64,000 nt of DNA. Source: Flammulina velutipes (Eukaryota; Basidiomycota; Agaricomycetes; Agaricales; Physalacriaceae). This document shows positions 21,300 through 33,455 of this stretch, in pieces. Where the stretch lies: contig CM022374.1 in assembly GCA_011800155.1 (NCBI GenBank), positions 2,356,001-2,420,000 on the forward strand. The letters are read 5' to 3'. How positions within the stretch are numbered: position 1 is the stretch's first letter; every line of letters begins with the position of its first letter. The translations under genes and the position numbers were made by a program. The notes under the pieces are model-generated. The model ran no database searches. It was not told where the DNA came from and saw only the letters and a program-made list of their open reading frames with translations.

Positions 21300-22333
21300 A
21301 GCAAGCATGTGTTCCTTGTACGCGGATTCACAAGTGGAATATATCAATATGTCATCCTCTTCAGTCTATGAGAATGTTTAGTGTCATCAGGAAATACCGC
21401 TAATTCTAAGTTGAGGTCTGGTCTGTAGACTTTACAGGTCCTAGGTGCGCGCCGATTTAGATGTCGGCTTGAAATCAGATGGATCGGACCGGTGGTCCAG
21501 CCAATCGCAGAATTGCGCGGCGCCAAATTAGCTCAGCACTCTGATCCTGATGGCCTATATAAGGCCCTGTCTTTCTCCTGTAGCATGTTACCCTCCCTCT
21601 TTCGACGCTCACTGCTCGCCAGTCTTTTCCCTCCCATTTTCCCTCTCAAAATTCTCATATTGCTATGAGATCTCATGACTGGATGCAGACTCAAGCGCTC
21701 CGGGTTTCTTAGTCTGGGCATTCAGTGAGTTCAACCTTGCCTCCCATTGTCCATCCGAGAATCCAGCGCTTGCTCACTCTTTTCGACACTTCCCGAAGCT
21801 ATTGACCCTCTACTCAGCGTACCCCTACTTTCCGATTAACGCTCGACACGGTTGCCACTTGTCAGTCGTCGCCCTTCGCTTTGCCCTCGTCCGCCCGCGG
21901 ACGCCACACCCCCAAAAATTCTGTTAAATGGCTAGGACCCCAGACAGCCTCTTATCTCCACATGATACGAGTTCCTGTCCCGCTCTAGGCTCCTCTATGT
22001 CCCCCGCTTTTAGTCTCATTCAACTTGGCAAATCTCGTTCTTCAGGCCGTGGATTTCCCGATTTGCCTTGCGGAAAATTCTCGTTCATCGATTTATCCTC
22101 GAGGCTTCGCTGGAAACATCATAACTTCGTAATTTCTGTACGTCCTTTAGGCATGCGGGCCAATAAAAACCTTCTATTCTCAAATACAACATTGATCGCG
22201 GACCTTGTCTCCATGCCTGTGACCCAAGACAGTCGGAAAATATGTCGTGGCACCTCCTGGCACCTCACTACGGCAGTTGTGATCATCTTCATAAGACACC
22301 GCAATTCTGGTGAGCTTCCCCTTGACCCCCGCC
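21300..22333 (+). promoter_or_regulatory. Long promoter/leader of the ferric reductase gene with TATA box and upstream frames
   Basis: 1,034 bases before the ferric reductase ATG. A TATA box (TATATAA, 21556-21562) sits inside a palindrome-like GGCCTATATAAGGCC. A pyrimidine-rich stretch typical of fungal start sites follows. If transcription starts near 21590 the leader is about 740 nt long. It contains a 15-codon upstream frame (21665-21712) and a longer one from the ATG at 21928 that overlaps the main start in another frame, unless removed by splicing. No separate gene is recognised. Confidence 0.5.
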
Positions 22334-24411
22334 ATGAACGTCCTACTTCGCGTTTTGCGTCGTGCCCATGATCACAGTGGAATGACGCCCGCTGAGCAAG
22401 AGGAGGTCACTCATGAACCGTACGAAGAGACTCCCAAGTATGCACGGGCAGTCGTCTACTTCGTCTGCGGTGCGATTGCGATTTTCGCCATCCTGCGAGC
22501 AATTTTCGCATTTCGGAAACGCTCACCGTCCGTTGTCAAATCCGGTCTATATCGTCGTGGCGCTGCCGCTGGAAGGTACATTTCTTCGAGGCAGCAGGAA
22601 GCCAAAGGTTTCAAATTCTATACGGTTGGAGTTGGCCTGCTATTGTTGGCGTTTTTCCTGTTCAGCATGAGTGAGACCTCCATCCAGAGCTTGTCTAACC
22701 AGAGTTGACATTTTTCAGTCTGGACTTGGGCTGCGCGCCCATACTACTACTCTAAATGGTATGTCGGCAGCGCTCCGTTGGCCTTAAGGACAGGCTTTTT
22801 GGCCCGTAAGTCCTTGCTCACTTCTTTCTCGACCCTCTCATTTACCCATATGCAGTTGGCTGCTTCCCATTTATCTTCGCGTTTGCCAGCAAATGGAACA
22901 TTGTTACATTTGTCACTGGCCACTCGCACGAGAAGCTGCAGGTTTATCATCAGATGATATCCCACATCTTCCTCGTGCTTTCTTGGATGTGAGTTCGTCT
23001 ACATATATTTTTCCTCTCGATCCTGATGGCTCTCCTTTGATCTAGCCATACTATACCATTCCTCATTCAAGGCTTGAGCCAGGAGAAACCTGGCTACGGC
23101 GGCATCAAGGAACTTAACTGGAGCATGCTCGTCGCCCGGAAGTGCGTATCCATCCAATCTCTCTCCCTCTTGGGCTAAGCCAAAGCTCAGAGTCTATTAC
23201 TGGACGGGCGTCATTCTCTTAGTTTTCCTCGCCATCCTCTGTTGGGCCAGCCTCCCGTGGATTCGCAACCGGAATTATGAACTCTTCAAGTACCTCCACG
23301 TCTTCACCGCAGTCCTATTCATTCCCTTCTTCTTCCTCCATTGCAATAAGCTCCTTGGCAGTTGGGACTACTGCTGGGCTACGGTAGCGATCTACGGCCT
23401 GGCCGTCATCTCACGTTTTGGGTGGATGATAATAACCAACTTCCGCGACATGCCCGAGGCGACATTCGAGCTCATGCCAGCAGGCATGGTCAAGCTGAGC
23501 ATCAAGTGGCACATTTCCCGTAAATGGCGCCCTGGTCAACACTTTTTTATCCACTTCTTGAGTGTTGCGCCTTTTCAGTCGTACGTCGCTCATAATCAAC
23601 TTTTTCTCACTTGTCCTCATAATTTCGTATAGTCATCCCTTCACGATTGCGAGTATCCCTGATGATGACAACGACCTCGTTATCTTCATTCGACAAGCCA
23701 ACGGGATCACGAAGCGCCTCGCTGGGTACCTTGCAAACAAGGACACGGCCAAGATCCCTTTATGGCTCGACGGTCCCTTCGGTGGCCCCCAGACAGATCT
23801 TTCCATCTTTGAGCACGTTGTCCTCATTGGCGGGGGCACTGGCTTCACCTTTATCCTGCCTTTACTTCAGGACCTCGCACGGAAGTTTGGGCCCGATGAC
23901 TGCACCTGTACATCGGTAGAAGTGCTATGGTCAGTTCGGGAAGAAGGTAGATTGTTTTGTTTATTTATTACGAATGTCGAACTGACAGACGTATAGAGGC
24001 CATCCAATGGATGCTCGCGGATTTGGAGAAGATCGTTAAGGCAGCACCATCGTCCTCTATCACGATTAAGATCCACGTAACAGGCGGTCCCACATCCAAA
24101 GCATCTTCTGAAGAGGACCTGAAGGAAAAGAGCCCGTCTCGAGGTGTAGCTTTGTCGTATCCATACTTCGGCCGCGCAGATATTCCAACCCTTATTTCCC
24201 GTTCTGCTGCTCAGAGCCAGACTGTGGGAGTTGCGAGTCAGTGCTTTATCACAGTTCCAAATATTTTTGGCTGACAAGTTTCGTAGCATGTGGTCCAGAA
24301 TCCCTTGTGTTCGATGTTCGAAATGCTGTGGCCGATGTACAGAAGTGCATTCTGACAGGTCGGACAGGATGTCAGGAGATGTTTTTGCATACGGAAGAGT
24401 ATAGTTGGTGA
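22334..24411 (+). CDS. Ferric/cupric reductase transmembrane flavocytochrome (FRE-like)
   Basis: NADPH-dependent metalloreductase (FRE/NOX superfamily) that reduces Fe(III) or Cu(II) at the plasma membrane before uptake. Membrane helices include VVYFVCGAIAIFAILRAIFAF, FYTVGVGLLLLAFFLFSM, and the haem-ligating pair of helices carrying VYHQMISHIFLVLSWIHTIP and LFKYLHVFTAVLFIPFFFLH. The cytosolic part has the FAD site WRPGQHFFIHFLS..HPFTIAS, the NADPH-binding GGGTGFTFILPLLQDL and the terminal CGPESLVFDVRNAV. All cofactor motifs are present. Seven or so GT-AG introns. The first ATG of this frame (MNVLLRVLRRAHDHSG, context CCGCCATGA) was used. The predicted protein is about 650 residues and lacks a clear cleavable signal. 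No ferroxidase or permease gene is adjacent. The long leader suggests post-transcriptional control, which is inference. Confidence 0.88.
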
Positions 24412-24798
24412 TTAGACAGCGTACATGTACAAAAGACGACCTACTTGCGGGCGGGACGATTATTATGGGAATTTGCGCAGATGTACTACTAGTGAAAATG
24501 TGATGTCAAGCATCTTCTAGAGCCGAGATATGTTTCTGTCTTTTAATCGAGAGGAGGATCCCAAGACAGAATCAATCGGCTAATGGCAATTGTGTAGGTT
24601 GAGCTTGATTAATTGTCAAATGGTTCCGTCGAATCTTTGACGTGAACGTCAGCCAGCTGTGTCTATGTTATCGAACCCCCAGTTCGTTCGATGCCAATGC
24701 GGCTCAGGGTTGATTAGGGTTAGGTCTAAACACACCTTGTCCTTCTACCGTTCTCAATCTTGACCTGTTTCTCTTCTTCTCTTTTATATTGCCCTCAA
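24412..24798 (+). promoter_or_regulatory. RNA14 promoter region with telobox-like motif
   Basis: 387 bases. No coding sequence seen. The motif TTAGGGTTAGG (24714-24724), about 75 nt before the RNA14 ATG, repeats the fungal telomere unit almost twice and looks like a telobox. A CT-rich stretch precedes the start codon. Confidence 0.5.
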
Positions 24799-27700
24799 AT
24801 GTCACAGGATGGCACTCTCACCGAGCAGTCGCAACCCAACGAAATGAACGTTGAAATGACCGATACACAAACGCCCGCGCCACAGGAATCGCCGTTCGAC
24901 ACACTGCTTGCTGACCTCAAGCGGAATGGCCATCAACCAGAAAAGTGGCGAGAATTACTCAGTCTCGCTGAAAGAATAGGCGAAAATGATACCATCCAAC
25001 GAGCGTATGAAAGTCTGCTCGAGCAGTACCCCAACACGGTGCGTTTGTCGAGCGACGCCGGTGGCCCTCTTTAACTGGTTCCTTGAATAGTCTGCGGCAC
25101 AAATAGCTTATCTTGAACATTGTCTGAGCTCTCCCCACCGCTTCCAACCAGCGCAGGCCCTCTTCACGCGATTTATCAAAAACGCCCCGACGGTTGAACT
25201 CTTTCGGTTTTACCTCACCTACATCCGGTACGCGACTTTTTGTGCTGTTTTCGCAGGAATATATCTCGGCTTTATTTTTTGCGTGTGTGAACTGAGTCCA
25301 TTCAGTGGCGGTTTGGCCTACCGATTTTCTCTTCTATCTTCCGCGTGCCGGAATATGTTTCTGCGAAACTAATCGACAAACCATTCCATTTTTATTGACA
25401 TCCATTCTTAGCCGTATACATCCGGATCCTACCAAGAAAGATTTTGCGACGCGCGACATCATTCGGAAAGCCTACGAGTACGCGCTTAACTCTGCTTCAG
25501 GTATTGGTCAGGACAAGGATAGCGGTGACATTTGGCTCGACTACATCCAATTCTTGAGCGAAGCAGAGGTGTGTTGTACCACAGTGCATTTCGACTCGTT
25601 CTCACCAGCATCAGACAACCACCACATTTGACCAACAGCAAAATACGGAAGCTCTCCGTAAAGTGTACCACCGTGCCGTGCAAATACCTCTTGACAATGT
25701 TGAGCGTATCTGGCAAGACCTCGAAGCTTTCGAGACCAAGCTCAACAAGCTCACTGCGAAAAAGTTCATGTCCGATCTTTCTCCCGCCCACATGCAAGCA
25801 CGGACTGTATATCGTCAACTCGAGAGACACGTCAAAGACCTATATCCTCCTGCCACTGGCCGTCCTGACCTCTACCTGCCGAATCTTCCAACATTTGGAC
25901 AAGAAGATCGACAACTGGTCGGCAAATGGAAAGCTTATCTGAAATGGGAAGAAAGCAACCCGCTCGAGCTTGAAGAGAAAGACAAGCCGGTCTTGACACA
26001 ACGTTTACAGACAGTGTATCGCAAGGCTGTTATCAGAATGCGTTACTTCCCTGAAATATGGTTTGCATCTAATCGAGTCCTGTTTGGCGTGAAATTCATG
26101 AATGATGGTAGGTTCATGGCGTACACTTGGACCAAGAGCATCGGCAAAACCGAAGAGGCAATTTCAATCCTAAAGAACGGACGAGACGCGAATCCTATGA
26201 GGTGCGGTTACCCAATGTTACTTTCTGAAACGTCACTCATGTTGCTCCAGCCATCTCCTTACTTTTGCTTACATCGAGGCACTCGAACTACAGAAAAAGT
26301 TCGACGACGTGAAAGCTGTGTTCGACGCCTTTCTCGAGCTTCACAAGGCAGACCTTGCTGCGACTGAGGAACGTATCAAATCATCGTCGTCAACTTCAAG
26401 CATCAAGACGGAAGATGATGCAACAGAACAGTCAAGCGCTCGTGACGACAAGGCCACAATCAAGGACGATGAACTGGAAGACAAAAAGAACGAATACGGT
26501 CTGGTCTACATTATGTACTTGCGATTTGTTAGGCGTACCGAGAATGTGGCTGCTGCGAGGGCCATTTTCAAGAGGGCGAGATTTGACAAGTGGGTAACTT
26601 GGCACGTGTACGAAGCTTCTGGTCTGTGATATTCCGTTCATCTTCCAGCCATTGTTTCTGATTAGGATTTACAGCCATGTTAGAATACCACTGTTCAGAG
26701 GACAAGACAGTCCCCACCAGGATCTTCGCAAATGCTTACTCTAGGTTTCCGAATGACGTGGATTTCATCGTTCGATATCTTACTTACCTTTTCTCTGTCA
26801 ACGATGAGACCAGTGCGTCCAAATACATTATTTGTGTCGATGTCTCCTCACACTGTAATAGATGCACGAGCTATCTTCGAAGCCTCTACGAAACAATTCC
26901 CGCCAGAGATAGCTCGCCCTATCTGGGAACATTGGGCGCGATACGAATATCAATATGGCGATTTGGAAGGAGCACTCAAGCTGGAAAAACGGATGGCCGA
27001 AGTGTTCCCTGGTATGTCTTTCTTCGAAATGTTTTGGATAGGCACTCATTTGGGACACAGATCCTCCAATCAAACGATTCGCTCAGCGCCATACATATAG
27101 CTCAATCGACGCAATCGCGTCGCGGGACCTCGGCGCAGCCGTTGCACGCAAGAGCGTCAAGAATTCTTCTCTTGGGCGTCAGGACACCATGTCAGGTATT
27201 CAGAATACATCTTCAACGAACGGTCATGGGGGTGCTGTTAAGCGTCCCGGGTCACCCGATTACAGGAAGAGGGAAGAACATAAACGTCCACGAGCCAATT
27301 CACCTGTGCGCGACAGAGAACGATGGACTGATGGCAGGGAAGGACCATCGAGGAGGAGGTACAGCCCTCCTCCCAAAGAAAGAGAACGTGAACGTCCTCC
27401 GCCACCAAGGCGTGAAGTCAAGGAGGAGGAAAAGCCTGTTACTTTGCCTCATGTGTTACACTGGTTCCATAGTCAACTTCCGCCTGCTTCGGTTTTCGAC
27501 GGTACGCTGCATTTTGTTCTATATCTGATGTTCAAGCTGACCTGTGTTGTAGGTCCCATCTTTCGTACGGATGACTTGATGAATGTTTTTAGGAATGCAG
27601 TGATCCCTAGCTCTAATCAGACTCAGTCGAGGGCACGGTCTCCGCCTGCTCCACCCAGGATAGGAGCGCCAGGACCAGGACCAGGTGAGTTGTTACTTTT

Positions 27701-27813
27701 GTCACTACAGCGTTTCATCGAGACTGACTGGGGCGTTAGGTGGACGTCCTCCGCCCGACTATAGCCCGTACACTGGACCGAGTGGGGGGCCTCCCAGGGG
27801 AAGGAGATATTGA
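24799..27813 (+). CDS. RNA14: mRNA 3'-end-processing protein Rna14 (CstF-77)
   Basis: HAT-repeat scaffold of cleavage factor IA, needed for pre-mRNA 3' cleavage and polyadenylation in the nucleus. The HAT array begins FDTLLADLKRNGHQPEKWRE and continues through LYELFRFYLTYIRRIHPDPTK-like segments, VYHRAVQIPLDNVERIWQDL, RQLVGKWKAYLKWEESNPLE, VYRKAVIRMRYFPEIWF, EYGLVYIMYLRFVRRTENV and IARPIWEHWARYEYQYGDLE. A charged, Arg/Pro-rich linker follows (RRRYSPPPKERERERPPPPR). The C-terminal part contains the PIFRTDDLMNVFRNAVIP segment, which corresponds to the 'monkeytail' that binds Rna15 in yeast, and the end GGPPRGRRY. Many introns. The start at 24799 (CAAATGTCACAGG) gives an acidic N-terminus (NVEMTDTQTPAPQESPF). 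Tail to head with ATG15, 149 bp apart. About 810 residues, slightly longer than yeast Rna14. Confidence 0.9.
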
Positions 27814-27962
27814 ACATTGAATGACTAGCGATATGAATATAATTACATATTTACGGAATGCTCTCTTTTTATCGCGCAATTGAATGTGTTAGTGACAACT
27901 TCCATTTTGGGACGGCTGTGGGGATTCCATCTTATGCTGCAACCACCAACTTGCGTCAGTCC

Positions 27963-29407
27963 ATGTTGCCGACAGTGCTGACGAGCCTTGTCTTTTATCT
28001 ACTTGGCCTGCTCACGCCGCTGCCGCCACTGGACATCAGTCCACCCCGGGACTACGTCCAGTTCGAACTACGCCATCTCCATGCCGTTTCGCCATCGTCT
28101 CGGGTCGTTTTCTCAAACGTGAATCCTGTCCTATGGAGAAACGTTGACGAGGACTATAGTGTCGCGACACGGCAGCTTTCGACGCACAGACCCCCGTCTT
28201 TCGATGTGTTTTCGGCGGCGCGCAGTCGATCCATGCGGCTCGGTCAGAGCGAGAGTTTGAGCTGGGAACAGGATGAGGTCGCTGGCCCGGACGTGGAGAC
28301 TAGAGAAACGCTACTTACTCTTGCGAAGATGGCGAATAACGCTTATCTCCAGCCGGACGAAAGTGGTTGGTACGACTTGGAAGGGAATTGGACATCAGTG
28401 CGTTTCCTATTCCTAGAGTCTATCCTTTGTTTCTAATCGCGACATAGACTTATCCGTTTGGCTGGGAACCAGACGCAGATGGGTTTAGAGGGCAGGTTTT
28501 TGCGACTCCGGATAATTCGACTGTCGTGTTAAGTATTAAAGGCACGTCGGCGGGTGTATTTGGAGGTGCCGGACCAACAGTGAAGAAGGACAAGCTCAAC
28601 GACAACCTACTGTTCAGCTGTTGCTGCGCACGCGTCGACTGGACTTGGACCACTGTCTGTGGATGTTACAGAGGAGGATGGAAATGCGACCAGACATGCC
28701 TAGAGGACGCTTTGATTGAAGACAGCTTATTTTATCCTATCGGAACGGTGCGTCAGGAAATCTCGTCATCCATACCATTTGAAGTGACATATCCAACAGA
28801 ACTTATACAATAATCTGACATACATGTATCCTGAATCCAATATTTGGGTCATCGGTCACTCGTTGGGTGGCGCGCTGGCCAGTCTGATAGGTGTTACGTT
28901 CGGAGCTCCCGTAGTGGCGTTTGAGTCTCCCGGGGAGAAGATGGCCGCTGGACGTCTGCATTTACCATCCCCGCCATCGACGCAGCATATCACGCACGTC
29001 TACCATACCGCGGATCCCATTGCTATGGGTACTTGCAACGGTGTTGTGTCGTCGTGTTCGTTGGGTGGGTATGCCATGGAGTCCAAGTGAGTTAAATTTA
29101 ATCAATGCCGGAGAAAGTGGTCTAACCTTCGCAGATGTCATCTAGGCAAGTCCATCGTCTACGACACCGTCTCCAACCTGTCTTGGTCGGTAGATGTACG
29201 GACGCATCCTATTGTGACTGTAATAGAGAAAGTGCTATCGGATCCGTGGCCGCCAAGTTTAGAGGTAGGTAGAGAAGTACCGCAAGCGGTGCACGAAGAG
29301 GATTGCGTGGTGAGCCTCTCTCAGATGTGTCTGAAGCAATATGCTGACATGGAGCTTGCGACTAGGAATGTTATAGTTGGGAGTTTGGGGACTATGATAA
29401 GCAATAA
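27963..29407 (+). CDS. ATG15: Autophagic lipase Atg15
   Basis: Class-3 lipase that breaks open autophagic and Cvt bodies inside the vacuole. It is delivered through the ER and multivesicular body pathway by an N-terminal anchor: here [20 protein letters not shown]. Landmarks: [42 protein letters not shown], the Cys-rich insert [20 protein letters not shown], the nucleophile elbow [12 protein letters not shown] (Ser), then [20 protein letters not shown], and [15 protein letters not shown] with Asp. The final exon reads [13 protein letters not shown] after an intron GTGAGCC..ACTAG, matching the conserved Cys-Trp end of the family. The catalytic Ser-Asp-His set appears complete (His in the THPIV or HLGK region). 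The start at 27963 gives the signal anchor at once. An in-frame ATG at 27858 would add 35 residues with no matching function. Confidence 0.92.
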
Positions 29408-31780
29408 TACCTTACCTTTGGGGCAGAGCGTAATGACCAGCATGACATTATCCCGCCTGAAGATTTTGTTGACTTGTCTATCGCGATGTCACATGTTTCG
29501 TAAGTTCTTAACAGATGTGCCGGCTCTTACATATATATTTCATGTTCTTTTCTCAGATAGATCGCTGAGGAGCACTGATGCATCCTCTTGCCGTGCGACA
29601 GACGTAAATCCCATCTTCACCTTCCATATGTACGCGGCTGCCGTGTCTTCTATAGATCTTTTACACATGAGCAGGTTCCGTTCTGTGAAAAACCAGAGAT
29701 GGGAAAATCTTTACTTGAAATTTTCAAAGTGTTGACGGGAGATTCACGGCGCCGACCAAGTGCTACTGTGTACACCACCTATATAGCGGCCAACCTCACG
29801 ACTTTGAAGGAAGGAGGGCGGCTAAATGCCTGGAGAATTTGACAGTATCTTAAAACTCTTTCTTGCATGAGCATATGGTATTCTGAGTTTTGCGCGATGG
29901 TATCGTAACACACGTTCTGTATTTCCTCATTCGAAAGGATACATGTCACAAACAATAAGTATACCGTCCACCCACTCGTTGACTCTACTCGGTCTTGTAC
30001 GAAATTCGAAAGCTTTCATAGATATATCGGAGAACAATTGCGTAGAGAAACTTAAGGTCAAGAGCTGCGGTCCGCCACATTTATACAGATCCGTGGGAAA
30101 CCGTCCCGTTAGCCTGTAAATCCTCCATTTTTCCGTTCCGTCTTTCTAGCACTGACCTTCATCAGAGTCAGGTTAGAGCCGCCAGAGCTCTGACCTGTAT
30201 CTAGGGAAGTGGAAACACATATAAATGATCCTAAAAGATAGTTTAGAGTCTTCACATTCGATCACGACGATGTGTGGCGGGGAAAAAATTCGTGCCTGAA
30301 CTCTACCCCTGCGATAAAAAAAATACAGGCGCGTCGTATTTTCTTATCTATGTTTACCTTTCCCCTTTCCCGCCGAGCCGCAAGTCTTACATGGGCCGCC
30401 ACATTTATGTCTTTGCTCAGATCATGACGTCACGGATTGTTTCGATTGTAACTGCGCGCGCGATCTCCTCGATCCTACGAACTCTCACGTCGTTCAAACT
30501 TTTCTTCCTTCAAGCGAATAATCGTTATGGTAAAAAGATAGAAGGTGCCGAACCATCTAATTTGTGGGTTCTTCTCGACGTACAGTCCCGATCGAGACCT
30601 TCTATTGGCCAAATATTAATATTAATCATCCATAGGTGTCGTTGTACCAATGTACGATAATCTCTACGTGTGTATCGCGGGTGGATACTCTGGATCCTCA
30701 GTCAACGCGTCCTATTTTCGTCGTCGTCGCTGGTCGAAATAAAGCTCCGTTTCTTCTGGTTTGGCTACCGCGTCTTCTTCCGTGGCGTCTTATTCAGTAA
30801 TGGAGCGGCGTGCGTTTGACGGTTGCTCTCGTAGCGTTGGGGTGTTGTTGCCTGGAAAGAATCCCTCTCCTCTGCTAAGGGCGTCGACGCTGATGGATTG
30901 GTTCTAGCCCAACCGGTGAGGGTTATTCGGTCACTCAATTGCAACTTCTGGGATGAATGTTCTGATGACAGTAGGTTCTTATGCTGTATTGACTCGGTAC
31001 TTTGTGGTGATGTTCTGCTTGCGGAATTTGCTACTACCGCTGCCTGCCGTAAGTCGGATGGCTGGAACAGTCGAGTTGACTCGGAGAGTGTGTACAGCCT
31101 AGTCTGATGGTACGATTGTGTGAGTATGCGACCACACGGGAATACGATTCATTTGACAGTTGAACATATTGGTGGCTTCTAACGTGACAAGAAGAACGGA
31201 GTCTTGGAGGGGTGTACAGGGAAACGACGATGACGGACGCGACAGTATTCGGTATATCCAGGGAGGATGCTGTTGGTTCTTCCTGCCTTCCTTAAACTCC
31301 GGGTGATTCGTAGCGTTAAAAAGTGAGTGTTTCATTTGTCCAGCGACATCATGATTCAGATAATCGCGCGGCAGGCGTTTTTGGGGGTGAGATCGCGTGA
31401 CAATGGCTGGATGATTTCTCAATACGAGTTGCAGTGCCCCCTCTGACTGGTGTTGATTTTGACGTCTTTAGTTGGGGAGAGTGGATCACGAGGAATGGTT
31501 GAGGAGGAGACCATGTGAGGTGATCTGTTCAGGAGGTGATTCCGGATATGGAAGGTGATCGAGTTTCCCCAGACTCAGGGATCGGAGATGCAGGAAGGAA
31601 TATCATCCCAGAAACATATAAAATGAACGCTCACGCCCTCCATCAGACCCTTTTCCCTTTCCACCTTGCCCAACTCTGTTCTTCCTCTCAACTCTCAACT
31701 GCCGCCTGCATCATCCGTCCTGGTGACCTACCAATCACAAGGCCCCTCGACATACACTTGTCTCGTCGCTCTTTCCCGCC
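29408..31780. other. 2.4-kb stretch without a supported gene
   Basis: Open frames exist (for example 29588-29842 plus, ending NLTTLKEGGRLNAWRI, and 30274-30660 plus) but none is recognisable, many lack an ATG, and they do not chain through plausible introns. A CRE-like palindrome TGACGTCA lies at 30425-30432. The last few hundred bases hold the promoter and leader of the disordered protein gene at 31781, with CT-rich tracts. A spliced non-coding RNA or a short fast-evolving gene cannot be excluded. Confidence 0.4.
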
Positions 31781-33455
31781 ATGATGGCCACTATGAACCC
31801 GCCCAAGCCAGCTTTCATGGCTTCAGACCGCGCATCCACAAAGTCGCGTTCGTCCTTAAAGGACATTGGTCGCAAGATCATGATTCCTATGGGTCTCCTC
31901 AGCCGCAAAGGCAACAGGCAGCCCAGTGTCCCCTCGTCGTCGTCGTCCCCCGCGGAGCTCAGGTGAGTCACTCGCCTCGTGCGCGCCTTCACTACTTAAT
32001 TTCTCTAGTACATCGCCAAAAGCTAATACACCGAAACAAGCTCAACCTGAGCAAAATACGTGAGTGCCCCCATTTATATATCCTACTTTCAACTTAGATC
32101 CTCTCTCTAGACCCGCGCCGATGGCAAAGTCCAAGAACATCATTCGGCGAGTGTCGATGGCTTTCCAAAAACCAGCTCCTCCGACTGGCGAAGTCCCGCC
32201 TATCCCAAACATCTCGGCCAAGCTCAAGCGCGAGGCTGCTCTTCGTCAAGTCGGTCTTCTCGCCAACAAGGATCTAAGCCTACAAGAGCAAGAGCAAGAT
32301 CACATATTGTGTCCACCTGTTCAAATCCTACCCGATTCAGACGGTGACGCTAGCGCTGCCAGTCGGATCAAGGCTGAATGGGAAGCCAAGAACGGTGTAG
32401 CTGGTGAAGAGCGCTCCAAGATGTCCACCTTTAAATTTGGTGGCCTTTCGTCGTCTCCGAGCCTGTCGAATGTCGCCGAGTCTGTCGACGAGCCTTCAAT
32501 TGGACTTTCACCCTCGGGCGCTAGGAGCACACGACCTCCACCGCTAAAGCTCCACCCAGCTACTCCTGTGGGTTCCATGTCAATACCTGCACTAGCGGGT
32601 CCTGTGCCTTCGGATCCGACGTGCATAGCTCTTCCTCCATCACCTGGTTTTTCCATCCAGTCCGTACGATGCGCATCACCCACCCTCGTTCCTCTGCCTC
32701 CTTCCCCGTCTCCAAGCTTCATCGTCGTCTCGGACACCAACAATGATTTATTACAGCCCGAGTACTTTTCTCTTCCCGGCTCTCCGCGGTCCGTGTCCCA
32801 TGATACGGACGACACCTGTCTCCCATCCAGGACCAGGACACGCTCGCAGACTCTCTTGTCTACCTCCCAAGAATCGTCTGATGATTGTCCGTCAGTTTAC
32901 GCGTCTTCCCATACTCTTACAATGGAAACCTCGGAGTCTGTTTCAAGTCTTGCGAAACAGAAGATTGCCGCCACTAAAACATGGGAGACTTCGCACGCAA
33001 TATCTGTCATCGCGGAAAGTCCACGTGAAGAAGGGACATTCAATGTTGGCGAGGAAAAGGCAGAGGTTCCTGAGCGCACGACATCTCCAGCCCCGCGAGC
33101 TCAGCCTCGACGGACCAAGACGGACGCTGCGGAAAAGAAAAATCGCAATAGGCGTTCTTTGGGACTTTTCCTTGCTGGTCCGCCAAAATCCAATACGACG
33201 CTCACCGCCAAAGTGTCTGTCTCCTCTTCGATGGGGAATTTGCGACGGTCGGTGGTTGGGACCCTGTCGAGGAAGGAGACGAAGAACAGCATGCCTCCCT
33301 CTCCCAGGAACTTTCCTCCTCCATCATCCCCTCCTCCCACCTCCCGGTTACCCATCAGTCCGAGGATACACAGTCGAGGGAGTATCCTCATCGAAGCGAG
33401 TGGAATCGAGGACGAGGAGAGCCGAAGAATGACTGAGATGGCATTCCTGAACTGA
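31781..33455 (+). CDS. Disordered Ser/Pro-rich protein of unknown function
   Basis: Long low-complexity protein (about 530 residues) in three exons: MMATMNPPKPAFMASDRAST with SSLKDIGRKIMIPMGLLSRK, a short middle exon (SPKANTPKQAQPEQN), and a large exon beginning APMAKSKNIIRRVSMAFQKP. Introns GTGAGTCA..CTCTAG and GTGAGTGC..TCTAG keep the frame. Basic motifs with Ser (KNIIRRVSMAF, NRRSLGLFLAG, GNLRRSVVGTLSRKE) resemble kinase targets. One more ordered segment is LKREAALRQVGLLANKD. No signal peptide, membrane segment or enzyme motif. Repeated SPS/PPSP runs dominate from about 200 to 330. The end is RMTEMAFLN. The composition suggests a phosphorylated regulatory or scaffold protein. That is inference only. 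A 229-codon frame in another phase (32743-33432) is taken as a shadow. Confidence 0.78.

Noticed and set aside
21928..22371. 147-codon frame upstream of the ferric reductase
   Set aside because: No recognisable similarity and it overlaps the main start in another phase. Treated as an upstream frame in the leader.
32743..33432. 229-codon frame inside the disordered protein gene
   Set aside because: It lies wholly within the coding exon in another phase, has the composition expected of a shadow of Ser/Pro codons and has no motif.
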